Below are positions 42,300-50,043 of a stretch of 64,000 bases of DNA, piece after piece (position 1 is the stretch's first letter; each line of letters opens with the position of its first letter). Below the pieces are notes generated by a model. That model worked only from the letters and a program-made list of their open reading frames with translations, was not told the origin of the DNA and made no database searches. The stretch is taken from positions 186,001 through 250,000 of IMG/VR virus record IMGVR_UViG_3300032562_000003. One strand, written 5' to 3'. The DNA comes from a virus. The translations under genes were made by a program, and so were the position numbers.

Positions 42300-42574
42300 G
42301 CAATATCGACTAAGAGAAATATTCAATTACAATACCACTGGACCTACATACTTTGTTGTAGAAGAAAAGAAGCTTTTTGTCTGGAAGAATGTATATGGTG
42401 ACGCTTGTTCTTTATCTGTATTGTGGCCGCGATTCCTTTCCGTATGATGAAGCCAAACAAAGGCTAGAAAATTGTATCGAACAAGCAGCACTAGACGAAG
42501 AAGCCAGTAACCGGTATAAGGCATTTAAGCCTCGTATTCTGACTCCGCCTCTACCGGACAAGGAACCGGAATAA
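42292..42574 (+). pseudogene. small phage protein with probable frameshift
   Basis: The frame from ATG 42292 (starts MTKQYRLREI, contains TGPTYFVVEEKKLFVWKN) ends at TGA 42445-42447 after an implausible stretch. The +1 frame then continues with RDSFPYDEAKQRLENCIEQA to 42574, which reads like the natural second half of a small phage protein with a YxVxExxKxFxxW opening and a F-x-x-EAKxRLE helix. One extra base between about 42390 and 42435 would reconcile them. Either a real indel or a sequencing error. Confidence 0.5.
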
Positions 42575-42580
42575 TTTTGG

Positions 42581-42609
42581 TTGATACCTTGCGTCATTCA
42601 GTGCATAAT
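42581..42609 (+). promoter_or_regulatory. sigma70 promoter of the kinase gene
   Basis: TTGATA (42581-42586), 17 bp, CATAAT (42604-42609). Shares the AATTTTGGTTGA context with the promoter at 40641. Confidence 0.7.
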
Positions 42610-42634
42610 GCACTTTGTAATGAAGGATAAATAC

Positions 42635-43102
42635 ATGCCTAAGTGTAACATTCTCGTCGGTCTTCCCGCTAGTGGCAAGAGCACCTTTTTGGAAAAGGTG
42701 CAGGCTCGTAATGTCGCGTCTTCGGACAATATCATCGACCAAATTGCTAAGGAACGAGGTTCCACGTACAACGAGGTCTTTGCTGACGCTATGAGCATCG
42801 CTGATGCCCAGTTTTGGAAGCAAATCAAAGCGTACTGCGAAGCCGGTGAGGACTTTGATGTTGATCGTACTAACATGTCGGTCAAGAGCCGTAAGCGCAT
42901 CATTGACATTCTCAAGCCCTATGGCTACACTATCGACGCTATCGTGTTTGAGAAGCCCGACGACGCTGAATGGAATCGCCGCCTGAATTCTCGTATCGGT
43001 AAGACTATTCCGAAACACGTTCTGACTCTTATGGAACAGAATTTTGTCATGCCCACTGAGGCCGAAGGATTTTCTGAGATTCGAGTGTACGCTGCGAGTT
43101 GA
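42635..43102 (+). CDS. polynucleotide-kinase-like P-loop kinase
   Basis: A 155-residue protein from ATG 42635 (preceded by GAAGGA; a frame ATG at 42596 overlaps the promoter). The P-loop is LVGLPASGKST (about residues 6-16); DRTNMSVKSRK corresponds to the D-T-N-x-x acceptor-site segment of T4 polynucleotide kinase. There is no C-terminal phosphatase domain, unlike T4 Pnkp (301 residues). It probably phosphorylates 5'-OH RNA ends so that the RNA ligase upstream can seal them. Zeta-toxin-type kinases share the fold, but the context favours repair. Confidence 0.7.
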   Translation: MPKCNILVGLPASGKSTFLEKVQARNVASSDNIIDQIAKERGSTYNEVFADAMSIADAQFWKQIKAYCEAGEDFDVDRTNMSVKSRKRIIDILKPYGYTIDAIVFEKPDDAEWNRRLNSRIGKTIPKHVLTLMEQNFVMPTEAEGFSEIRVYAAS

Positions 43103-43127
43103 CAGCAGCAAAATGTTCTGTTATATT
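43099..43127 (+). promoter_or_regulatory. sigma70 promoter of AAA ATPase gene
   Basis: TTGACA (43099-43104, overlapping the kinase stop), 17 bp, TATATT (43122-43127). AAAGGA precedes ATG 43159. Confidence 0.75.
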
Positions 43128-43158
43128 GAAATATAAAACAATCGACAAAGGATAACGC

Positions 43159-44169
43159 ATGTCTCGAATTTTGATCAAGAGAGGTGAATACCGTAACCAG
43201 CCGGTCGTCAACACTCATTTCACTTTGGTGAAGGGTTTTCAAATCGGAAAAAAGGGCAGCTACGTCACCGTAAAGAATGACGGGCACTTCTCTGTTGCTA
43301 TCGACACCATCAAAATTAAGGTAAATTATATCTCTGACATTGAGTTTGTTGATGGTGAACCAGTAGAAGCCGCTCCGGCGGAAATCGAGACCGACGAACA
43401 GGCGATGGATCGCATTGCTGCTCGATTTAAGATCCTTGACGAAATGTCTGCTGCGTGTATTAACGGTGACATTCGTGCGATGATCGTGTCTGGTCCACCT
43501 GGCGTAGGCAAGTCACACGGTGTTGAAATGCAACTTGAGCGGGCTTCTATGTTCGACAAGATCGCTGGAAATCGCATTAAGCATACTGTGGTTAAGGGTG
43601 CTATGACTGCGCTGGGTCTTTACGCCCAGCTATACAAGTACAGTGACAAGAAAAATGTGCTAGTATTTGATGACTGCGACAGCGTGTTCGGTGATGAATT
43701 GTCACTGAACATTCTGAAGGCGGCGCTGGATTCTGGACGTCATCGAAAGATTTGTTGGAATTCGGATTCTCGTCTGCTTCGTGATGAAGGCATTCCGAAT
43801 TCCTTTAACTTCAACGGGTCTGCTATCTTTATCACTAACCTTAAGTTTGACAGCGTGAAGTCTAAGCGTATGCAAGATCACCTTGAAGCGCTGGAATCTC
43901 GTTGTCACTTCTTGGATCTGACTATCGATTCTCAGCGTGACAAAATGTTGCGCATTCGGCAAGTGGATCGTGATGTTGAAAATGGTCTGTTTGGTAGCTA
44001 CAACTTTGCTGATGATCAAGGCGCCGAGATTTTCAAGTTTATGGAAGATAACGAGTTGAAGCTAAGAGAACTGTCCATTCGAATGGCGCTCAAAATCGCT
44101 GATCTAGTTAAGATTTCTCCCAACAACTGGAAATCTCTTGCGCTGAGCACTTGTACTAAGCGTAATTAA
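43159..44169 (+). CDS. AAA ATPase
   Basis: A 336-residue protein. The first 90 residues form a small N-terminal domain (ILIKRGEYRNQPVVNTHFTL). Walker A is VSGPPGVGKSHG (about residues 113-123) and Walker B LVFDDCDSVF; AIFITNLKFD is sensor I. Similar ATPases are found in many large phages without an assigned role; the DDCD Walker B is characteristic of them. High-expression codon bias, own early promoter and own terminator. It could remodel a host or replication complex; inference only. Confidence 0.75.
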   Translation: MSRILIKRGEYRNQPVVNTHFTLVKGFQIGKKGSYVTVKNDGHFSVAIDTIKIKVNYISDIEFVDGEPVEAAPAEIETDEQAMDRIAARFKILDEMSAACINGDIRAMIVSGPPGVGKSHGVEMQLERASMFDKIAGNRIKHTVVKGAMTALGLYAQLYKYSDKKNVLVFDDCDSVFGDELSLNILKAALDSGRHRKICWNSDSRLLRDEGIPNSFNFNGSAIFITNLKFDSVKSKRMQDHLEALESRCHFLDLTIDSQRDKMLRIRQVDRDVENGLFGSYNFADDQGAEIFKFMEDNELKLRELSIRMALKIADLVKISPNNWKSLALSTCTKRN

Positions 44170-44192
44170 CAAAAACTGAATTTTAGTGAATT

Positions 44193-44239
44193 AAAATCCC
44201 TTTGCCTTACATTATTTATGCATGACAAAGGGATTTTTT
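44193..44239 (+). terminator. terminator with 21-nt loop
   Basis: AAAATCCCTTTG (44193-44204) pairs with CAAAGGGATTTT (44226-44237), 12 bp, followed by more T. The loop carries TTATTTATGCATG. The T-run ends 2 bp before the next ATG (44242), so the next gene starts in the terminator tail. Confidence 0.75.
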
Positions 44240-44241
44240 AA

Positions 44242-44575
44242 ATGGCTATACCTCCTCCGCCATACAGCGGTATTAATGGCTTATATGTACAGATTGATAA
44301 GCACGTTGATGACACTAAAGCAAACTACGACGGAAATGCGCGTCCAGGCCAACTAGTAGTCGATACTAGTGATTATTCTTTGTACATAGGTAATTCAAAC
44401 GGTGTTCTAAATTTAGTAACCGGCGGCGGAGGTGGCGGATCCTTCGGTAACCTAACGGCCAGCAATGTCACTATTAATACGATAACTTCAGGTAACCCGA
44501 CAATTGTACGCAACGGGAATGTTCCAGCTATACTATGATCCGACTACTGGCGAAATTGTCTATTATCAAACATAA
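44242..44575 (+). CDS. virion structural protein, 3' end frameshifted
   Basis: The frame from ATG 44242 runs 98 codons to TGA 44536-44538. It starts PPPPYSGINGLYVQIDKHVD and has a typical DGNARPGQLVVDTSDYSLYIG domain of phage fibre proteins, then a Gly linker. Just before the stop the +1 frame reads QLYYDPTTGEIVYYQT and ends at TAA 44573-44575; YYDPTTGEI is a common ending of such virion proteins. Dropping one C at 44524-44525 would restore it. The gene probably encodes about 110 residues and carries an indel or a sequencing error. Confidence 0.55.
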
Positions 44576-44591
44576 TAGGTAACCTTAACTA

Positions 44592-44619
44592 TTGCTTTTT
44601 ATCGCAAGTATGTCATAAT
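44592..44619 (+). promoter_or_regulatory. sigma70 promoter placing +1 on start codon 44626
   Basis: TTGCTT (44592-44597), 16 bp, CATAAT (44614-44619), 6 nt, ATG 44626. Leaderless early mRNA predicted. Confidence 0.6.
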
Positions 44620-44625
44620 GCTAAG

Positions 44626-45618
44626 ATGAACTATAAAGAACACCTCCTGCATTTTTTCCTTCAAGGTAAAATAAGCTTAAGTCAATACGACTATAAGTTC
44701 ATGTCGAATCTTCAACAGATGATTCACGCGAACCATAGGATTACGACTAATCAGGTTGAACTGTTCGATAAACTGGTCAGTAAATATCGTAAACAGTTGA
44801 TTAAGACCGAATTTAATGTAGATACACTGAAGTCGTTGCCATGGAAAACTTCAGTTGTACAAAGCACCGAAGAGTATACCAGCGCCAAAGTCAGTTTGGT
44901 AGGCAATGAATTAACTATTAAGCTACCCTTCAACAAAACGTTCATTTCAGAATTCAGAGATATAAAGTACAACACATTCGAATGGAACAAAGATCGAAAA
45001 GTGTACACTGCACCATTCAGCACGACTGCATTGCATGTTGCTGCTACTAAGTTACAGAAATATTTTTCTGTAGTTAGGTTTTGTGATACCTTACAAGCCA
45101 TACTAGATCAACTTAAGCAGTATGAGGCCGCCACAGTTTGGGACCCGACTTTGGTAAAAGTGGGGAATTCATATTTTATTGCAGCGTGCAATCCGATCAT
45201 AGCTGATGTACTCTCTGATGTGGAATTAAATACTGAACCTAAAACTCTGTATACGCTATCTAATGCGGGTGTTAAGGTTGATCCTGCCTTGCTTACAGAA
45301 CCAAAATTGAAGTTTGCACATGAATATTCTACGCAAGTGGACTTATGTGATCTTACGTCGCTCATATCTTGGTTACAAGAGTTAGATTGTAAAAATGTAA
45401 TTTTGGGTAGAGGAATCACATTAAATAAGCAGGTATATAATGAGTTGACACTCAAGTTAAATGAGGCAAACATCTACTATAGGTCCTTGCAAGGTGCAAC
45501 CTTAACCAAAGCAGACGTGCTAATTCAACCAACCTCAACATTAACGATAGATCGCGGCTTTAGAGATTTAGGTAAAATAGTAACCCTATCAAATTCAAAT
45601 CCAGTAGTAGTTAAATAA
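44626..45618 (+). CDS. HARP-like domain protein upstream of uvsW
   Basis: A 330-residue protein. The segment FRDIKYNTFEWNKDRKVYTAPF resembles the HARP domain (found in annealing helicases such as HARP/SMARCAL1), where a W-x-x-x-R-x-W core is typical. No helicase motif is present; the C-terminal 150 residues look like a degenerate Rossmann-type domain. It sits 53 bp before the uvsW helicase gene. It may supply the HARP function in trans to UvsW; this is inference. No ribosome site is seen, in agreement with the leaderless promoter. Confidence 0.5.
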   Translation: MNYKEHLLHFFLQGKISLSQYDYKFMSNLQQMIHANHRITTNQVELFDKLVSKYRKQLIKTEFNVDTLKSLPWKTSVVQSTEEYTSAKVSLVGNELTIKLPFNKTFISEFRDIKYNTFEWNKDRKVYTAPFSTTALHVAATKLQKYFSVVRFCDTLQAILDQLKQYEAATVWDPTLVKVGNSYFIAACNPIIADVLSDVELNTEPKTLYTLSNAGVKVDPALLTEPKLKFAHEYSTQVDLCDLTSLISWLQELDCKNVILGRGITLNKQVYNELTLKLNEANIYYRSLQGATLTKADVLIQPTSTLTIDRGFRDLGKIVTLSNSNPVVVK

Positions 45619-45671
45619 CGAAATCTCATTATCAACAGGCTATGGAGAAGGAAAGACCCAAGGAATAAACA

Positions 45672-46697
45672 TTGAAAACAGCAACAATAGAAATTAAGGA
45701 CGAAGTAAACGTTAAAATTTTAGGACTTGAGTTAGATGTAAGGCGCGCTCTCATGAAAAAATTTGAGTACGAGAAGCCCGGTGCCAGATATCAACCAGCA
45801 GTTCGATTGGGTAGATGGAATGGTAAGATCAGCTATTTTTCTTTAGCAGGGAGTACCTATCTAAATCTACTGGATGAAATCATTCCGATACTAATCGATT
45901 ACGGCTATGACATAGTACTAGACGACAAGAGAAAAAATCACTTAGACCTAAAGTTTGACCTGATAAACGAGAATACTTTTGCTAACATATGCTGGCCCGC
46001 CGGACATGAACGTGAAGGTCAACCTATAATTCTGCGTGATTATCAAGTGGAAATCGTCAATAACTTTTTAGCCAATCCACAGTCACTTCAAGAAATAGCA
46101 ACAGGCGCTGGCAAGACATTAATGACAGCCGCATTGTCTAAAAGTATTGAGCCATATGGTCGATCTATCGTAGTTGTTCCCAACAAGTCGTTGGTAGTAC
46201 AAACCGAAGCAGATTACAAAAATCTTCAACTTGAGGTAGGCGTGTACTTTGGTGATCGAAAGGATTACGGTAAAACACATACCATCTGTACATGGCAATC
46301 ACTGAACAATTTGCTCAAGGTTAAAGCTGAACAAGATCCTAACAAGGATCCTGATATGGAAGACTTTTTCTTTGATGATGTTGTTTGTGTCATGGTTGAT
46401 GAATGTTTTCACGGAGAATCAGTGGTGCTAACCCCGGTTGGATATGTACCCATCAAGGACATTAAAGCCGGAGATAAAGTAATCAATTATTGTGAACAGT
46501 CCGGAACCTTCAAGGAAGATACAGTGGTAAAACAACAGCACAATCTTACTGTGTCGTCCACTGAAAAAATGTATGAGATGGAATTTGATAACGGACGTGT
46601 AATTAGGGTTACTGGAAATCATCAATTTCTAACAAATCTAGGCTGGTGCCGGGCTGACGAACTTACTGAAAATCACGAAATAGTAAATAAAACATAA
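45672..46697 (+). CDS. uvsW: UvsW helicase N-part fused to N-half of a split intein
   Basis: Starts at TTG 45672 (CAAGGA upstream). The first 244 residues are the N-terminal part of UvsW: LQEIATGAGKTLMTAAL is helicase motif I and VVCVMVDE the start of motif II. The DECH box is interrupted after VDE. The remaining 97 residues (46404-46694) are an intein N-half: block A CFHGESVVLTPVGYVPIKD with Cys1, and block B VIRVTGNHQFLTNLGW with the conserved TxxH. The frame stops at 46695-46697. Joined to the product of 47617-48453 it restores VMVDE-CHMAKADVL and a helicase of about 487 residues, near T4 UvsW (503). Confidence 0.9.
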   Translation: MKTATIEIKDEVNVKILGLELDVRRALMKKFEYEKPGARYQPAVRLGRWNGKISYFSLAGSTYLNLLDEIIPILIDYGYDIVLDDKRKNHLDLKFDLINENTFANICWPAGHEREGQPIILRDYQVEIVNNFLANPQSLQEIATGAGKTLMTAALSKSIEPYGRSIVVVPNKSLVVQTEADYKNLQLEVGVYFGDRKDYGKTHTICTWQSLNNLLKVKAEQDPNKDPDMEDFFFDDVVCVMVDECFHGESVVLTPVGYVPIKDIKAGDKVINYCEQSGTFKEDTVVKQQHNLTVSSTEKMYEMEFDNGRVIRVTGNHQFLTNLGWCRADELTENHEIVNKT

Positions 46698-46726
46698 ATA
46701 CATATGGCTAAGGCAGGAGTATTCAT
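46694..46726 (+). promoter_or_regulatory. late promoter in a hairpin controlling the intein-borne endonuclease
   Basis: ATAAATAC (46694-46701) pairs with GTATTCAT (46719-46726; 7 of 8 bp), placing AGGAG (46715-46719) and ATG 46725 in the stem region. The stop codon of the N-intein is part of the promoter. RNA started at about 46706 lacks the 5' arm. Confidence 0.6.
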
Positions 46727-47645
46727 GAAAATTACATATGAACAATGGAAAGATCGGTTAAACAAGCGACTAGCAGAACATAACCAACAGGTAAGGGTCG
46801 TTACTTTTGGAAAATCAACACTAGAATTATCAACCGGCGAGATATTAATACAGCCCGAGTTTAATAATTTTAAAAAGAGGGTAATGAATTCCAAGACTGA
46901 TCTTTGGGTGAAGAATATGGATTTGCTTCTATCCGGATTAATATCTGATCGGGAAGTCAAGGCTAAGCTTGCTGCAATTGGTGGCGAAGCCGTTCATAAA
47001 TTACATCCTGAACTTAGTAGTCGCAATTTAAATACAGGTGTGCCGTGGAATAAAGGGAAAACAGGACTACAAACTTCTTGGGCGAAGGGTTTGACTAAAC
47101 AAACCGACAGTCGGGTTGCTGCTAGAGTAAATAGCGGGGAAGCAAACGGTATGTATGGTGTAAAAATGTCTGACCAGGATAAAAAATTCCGATCGGATAT
47201 AATGAAGGATAAAATTTTATATGGAGACTTTACCCCAAATTCCAACAATAGAAACACGCACTGGGAAGCAACGTTTAACAGAAAGAAATATAGATCGAGT
47301 TGGGAAGCGTTGTTTCAGTATATGTATCAGGATGCAGCGTATGAAACATTGAGATTAGAATACATTATCAACGGTAATCGAAAAATATACATAGTTGATT
47401 TTGTTGATTATAAAACCAAACAGGTAGTAGAAGTGAAGCCGACGGAGTTATGCCGAGGTAAGATATTTGACGCAAAAATGGTTGCCCTTAAAGAGTGGGC
47501 AGATCAAAATGGGTTTAGTGTCATTGTCGCAACACGGGAATGGCTATTGAATAATAGCTGCCCTTCCGACCTCTCTGGATTTGATGAAAAAACCGCAACA
47601 AAGATAAGGAAGTTATATGAAGCTAATAAGAAAAACCGAAATTGA
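46725..47645 (+). CDS. Vsr-like (EDxHD-type) homing endonuclease between intein halves
   Basis: About 306 residues from ATG 46725, chosen for the AGGAG ribosome site; ATG 46704 in the same frame is the alternative. An N-terminal DNA-binding part with NUMOD-like repeats (NTGVPWNKGKTGLQTSWAKG, GEANGMYGVKMSDQDKKF) is followed by a PD-(D/E)xK-type catalytic part: THWEATFNRKKYRSSWEALF, IYIVDFVDYKTKQVVEVKP, then WADQNGF. This matches the Vsr-like homing endonucleases described between split-intein halves in fractured phage genes. It overlaps the C-intein gene by 29 bp. It would cut intein-free uvsW alleles. Confidence 0.85.
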   Translation: MKITYEQWKDRLNKRLAEHNQQVRVVTFGKSTLELSTGEILIQPEFNNFKKRVMNSKTDLWVKNMDLLLSGLISDREVKAKLAAIGGEAVHKLHPELSSRNLNTGVPWNKGKTGLQTSWAKGLTKQTDSRVAARVNSGEANGMYGVKMSDQDKKFRSDIMKDKILYGDFTPNSNNRNTHWEATFNRKKYRSSWEALFQYMYQDAAYETLRLEYIINGNRKIYIVDFVDYKTKQVVEVKPTELCRGKIFDAKMVALKEWADQNGFSVIVATREWLLNNSCPSDLSGFDEKTATKIRKLYEANKKNRN

Positions 47646-48453
47646 TAAACCTGACGAAGTGTTCAATCTCCACATTGAAAATGATCATAATTACATAGTT
47701 GACGGTGCAGTAGTATCCAACTGTCACATGGCAAAAGCTGATGTTCTCAAGCAAATGCTTACTGGGGTATTCGCTGATGTTCCTATTCGCTGGGGATTAA
47801 CCGGTACCATACCTAAAGCCGAAATGGATCGCGCTTCGATTCTAGTATCTCTTGGGCCAGTCATCGGGAAGTTAGCAGCAAGTGAGCTACAAGATCGAGG
47901 TGTTCTTGCAAGTTGTCACGTTAACATAGTGCAGCTTAAAGATACTTCGGAGTTTACAAACTATCAAAGCGAGTTAAAGTTTCTACTAGAGGACGGCCAT
48001 CGTTTAGACAAAATCGCTGATCTTGTACGAGCCGTCAATAAAACAGGCAACACATTGGTTTTGGTTGATAGAGTAAATGCAGGTAAAGAACTAGTCAGCA
48101 GACTACAAAATTCAGTGTTTGTTAATGGTGGAACAAAACTAACAGAACGCAAAGAAGAATACGATGAGGTTGCGATCAGTGATGATAAGATAATTGTAGC
48201 TACATATGGTGTTGCGGCTGTGGGCATCAACATTCCTCGAATCTTTAATTTGGTTCTCATCGAACCAGGCAAATCATTTGTACGAGTTATACAGAGCATT
48301 GGTCGTGGCATAAGAAAAGCAGAAGACAAAGACCACGTGCAGATTTGGGACGTTACTAGTACGTGTAAGTTTGCAAAGAGGCATTTAACCCAGCGTAAGG
48401 CTTTTTATAAAGAGGCTAAATATCCCTTTACTATAGAGAAACTGGATTACTAA
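47617..48453 (+). CDS. uvsW: C-half of split intein fused to UvsW helicase C-part
   Basis: The first 35 residues are an intein C-half: EVFNLHIENDHNYIVDGAVV then SN, with block F and the terminal Asn; the next residue is the +1 Cys of CHMAKADVL. The following 243 residues are the helicase C-part: WGLTGTIPKAEMDRA, the motif III to IV region, and GVAAVGINIPRIFNLV then VIQSIGRGIRKAE, which is motif VI. Splicing in trans with the product at 45672 is required for a working DECH box. The start ATG lies inside the endonuclease gene (29-bp overlap), so its translation is coupled to the endonuclease. Confidence 0.9.
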   Translation: MKLIRKTEIDKPDEVFNLHIENDHNYIVDGAVVSNCHMAKADVLKQMLTGVFADVPIRWGLTGTIPKAEMDRASILVSLGPVIGKLAASELQDRGVLASCHVNIVQLKDTSEFTNYQSELKFLLEDGHRLDKIADLVRAVNKTGNTLVLVDRVNAGKELVSRLQNSVFVNGGTKLTERKEEYDEVAISDDKIIVATYGVAAVGINIPRIFNLVLIEPGKSFVRVIQSIGRGIRKAEDKDHVQIWDVTSTCKFAKRHLTQRKAFYKEAKYPFTIEKLDY

Positions 48454-48457
48454 AATG

Positions 48458-48486
48458 TTGACTTTTACACACATTGTTGCTAGAAT
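48458..48486 (+). promoter_or_regulatory. sigma70 promoter placing +1 on start codon 48493
   Basis: TTGACT (48458-48463), 17 bp, TAGAAT (48481-48486), 6 nt, ATG 48493. Leaderless early mRNA predicted; no ribosome site is seen. Confidence 0.65.
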
Positions 48487-48492
48487 AACACT

Positions 48493-48996
48493 ATGAGAAT
48501 TTTATCACTGGACACCAACGAGGCATATAATCTAGAACATCTACCGGAAGAAATTGATGATTTGCGATTTGCAATATTAGACAACTCTACTCCCACAAAC
48601 GTAGACTATCATTTTATTCCTCTTATTTTTCTAGAATCATTTAATTCACCGGCACTGGTTTTAAAAATTGGTGAGAGAACAATCAAGATGCCGGTCGACT
48701 GGCAAGTCTTGATAGGTGAACAAGAACACGGTGACCTAGAGACTCTACCCTTATCAAGCTTGAATGATCGTGGATTTCATGCATTTCAATTTAATCCGTT
48801 GACTTCTCATTCCCCGACATTTTTACCAATTGAAATTGTTGATATCTATACAGACGTGACATGGTATGCACCGAGATTACGTAATGGACAATTTTTAGCA
48901 GTACCAATCGATGATGGACCTAAACCAAGGTGTGTTTACTTTGTCAAGGAAATCAGCAGGAACTGTGAGACTGTAGACTATAGCCAAGCATTTTAA
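48493..48996 (+). CDS. conserved hypothetical T4-like phage protein
   Basis: A 167-residue protein of a type that I recall as widely conserved in marine T4-like phages (VDWQVLIGEQEHGDLETLPL; SLNDRGFHAFQFNPL; FLPIEIVDIY; WYAPRLRNGQFLAVPI). Compact, beta-rich, no catalytic motif. It lies directly after uvsW with its own leaderless-type promoter. The conservation suggests a transcription or replication accessory role, but I cannot show which. Confidence 0.6.
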   Translation: MRILSLDTNEAYNLEHLPEEIDDLRFAILDNSTPTNVDYHFIPLIFLESFNSPALVLKIGERTIKMPVDWQVLIGEQEHGDLETLPLSSLNDRGFHAFQFNPLTSHSPTFLPIEIVDIYTDVTWYAPRLRNGQFLAVPIDDGPKPRCVYFVKEISRNCETVDYSQAF

Positions 48997-49005
48997 GGAG
49001 AGAAA

Positions 49006-49152
49006 ATGATTAAGACAGACGAACTTGAAAAGTTTCAGGACAACAACAAGGATTTCGATATCGTAGGTGTTATTAGAACACTTTATCCGAAGATAGAAAT
49101 AAAGGTCTTGCTAGACTTAACTGCAAAGGATGATACGTATGAAGTGGTTTGA
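49006..49152 (+). CDS. small conserved protein
   Basis: A 48-residue gene with a strong ribosome site (TTAAGGAGAGAAA before ATG 49006). Starts MIKTDELEKFQDNN, acidic and helical. It overlaps the next start by 14 bp. The ribosome site and tight packing support it. Confidence 0.6.
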   Translation: MIKTDELEKFQDNNKDFDIVGVIRTLYPKIEIKVLLDLTAKDDTYEVV

Positions 49153-49456
49153 TCGATGGTTTGCTAAAATGTGTCGCCGGGTCTGGGACGAGCCACAAGA
49201 TGAATTTATATCTTCTCCCAAAGCACGGTTAGTTTCTAACAGTAGACGTACTCCGGGACGTACTCCGGAAGGAAATTGCATCAATTTCACTGTCTTTAAG
49301 GCTGACGGAGGATTCATTGTACAATACATGTCAGACGCATCATACGCTAATGTCACGTCTGCAAATCATATGCCCAAACTAACTATAGTCCCGCATGGAA
49401 CAGATTTGGGTCAGACTGTTGCACATATCATAACTCTGGAAGCGCTAAAGAACTAA
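49139..49456 (+). CDS. conserved hypothetical phage protein (MKWFDRWF type)
   Basis: About 105 residues from ATG 49139; the MKWFDRWFAKMCRRVW opening agrees with relatives that I recall from marine phages, so ATG 49130 is less likely. The rest has a VNFTVF-type strand (GNCINFTVFKADGGFIVQYM) and TIVPHGTDLGQTVAHIITLE. The basic/aromatic N-terminal helix may bind a membrane or partner. It overlaps the next gene by 1 bp. Confidence 0.6.
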   Translation: MKWFDRWFAKMCRRVWDEPQDEFISSPKARLVSNSRRTPGRTPEGNCINFTVFKADGGFIVQYMSDASYANVTSANHMPKLTIVPHGTDLGQTVAHIITLEALKN

Positions 49457-50043
49457 TGGCAAAGGAGCAGGTTCCCGTAGACGAAACGTTGCCCGATCAG
49501 GACCTAGTTCTATTTGACGTTTTGGCTGCTATAGACAGAAAAGACTATGGGTACTATGATAGATTAACAGCCGCACAACAAAAGAAAATTGTTCCATTTG
49601 TTTTAATGCATTGGGTCAGTGCAGTAAAAGCTAACAGAGATATCCAGCGCTATTACGTTCAAAGTACCGACTATCATGCCAATAAACATTTCTTTAACGA
49701 GAATGTACAAGAGCATCCTAAATTGCTTTGGATGATGCTGTGTGCATCTAGTCCGGGTATAGGCAAACAATTCCATCAGTGGGTACCCCAAATCAAAGAA
49801 CGTGTAGTTAAATTACGCGAAAACGCAAAGCCTAAAGAAATTAAGGAATATTTCAAGAAGATTTATCCTAAATCAAGTGATGCAGACGTTGCCCTAATCA
49901 CTGAGGTTTACATTGAAAATCACAAGAAAAAGATGTATCTTGCTGATAAGTTCCCTACATTAAAGTACGACGAGATTGAGTTGTTAAGTGACCTTATTAC
50001 AGACGACGACATTGAACACTACGAAAAAGCCTGGGGAAACTAA
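49456..50043 (+). CDS. possible clamp-loader small subunit (gp62-like)
   Basis: A 195-residue helical protein: LVLFDVLAAIDRKDYGYYDR then QQKKIVPFVLMHWVSAVK; HPKLLWMMLCASSPGIGKQF; KEIKEYFKKIYPKSSDAD. The LFDVLxAI start, the FMxxxW segment and the YFKKxYxxS end resemble clamp-loader subunits gp62 of marine T4-like phages. gp62 with gp44 loads the sliding clamp gp45; neither gp44 nor gp45 is in this window. Homology judged by eye only. Confidence 0.4.
   Translation: MAKEQVPVDETLPDQDLVLFDVLAAIDRKDYGYYDRLTAAQQKKIVPFVLMHWVSAVKANRDIQRYYVQSTDYHANKHFFNENVQEHPKLLWMMLCASSPGIGKQFHQWVPQIKERVVKLRENAKPKEIKEYFKKIYPKSSDADVALITEVYIENHKKKMYLADKFPTLKYDEIELLSDLITDDDIEHYEKAWGN

Noticed and set aside
41667-42326. 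Minus-strand open frame (219 codons) opposite the RNA ligase gene
   Set aside because: Shadow of a codon-biased forward gene with all ligase motifs.
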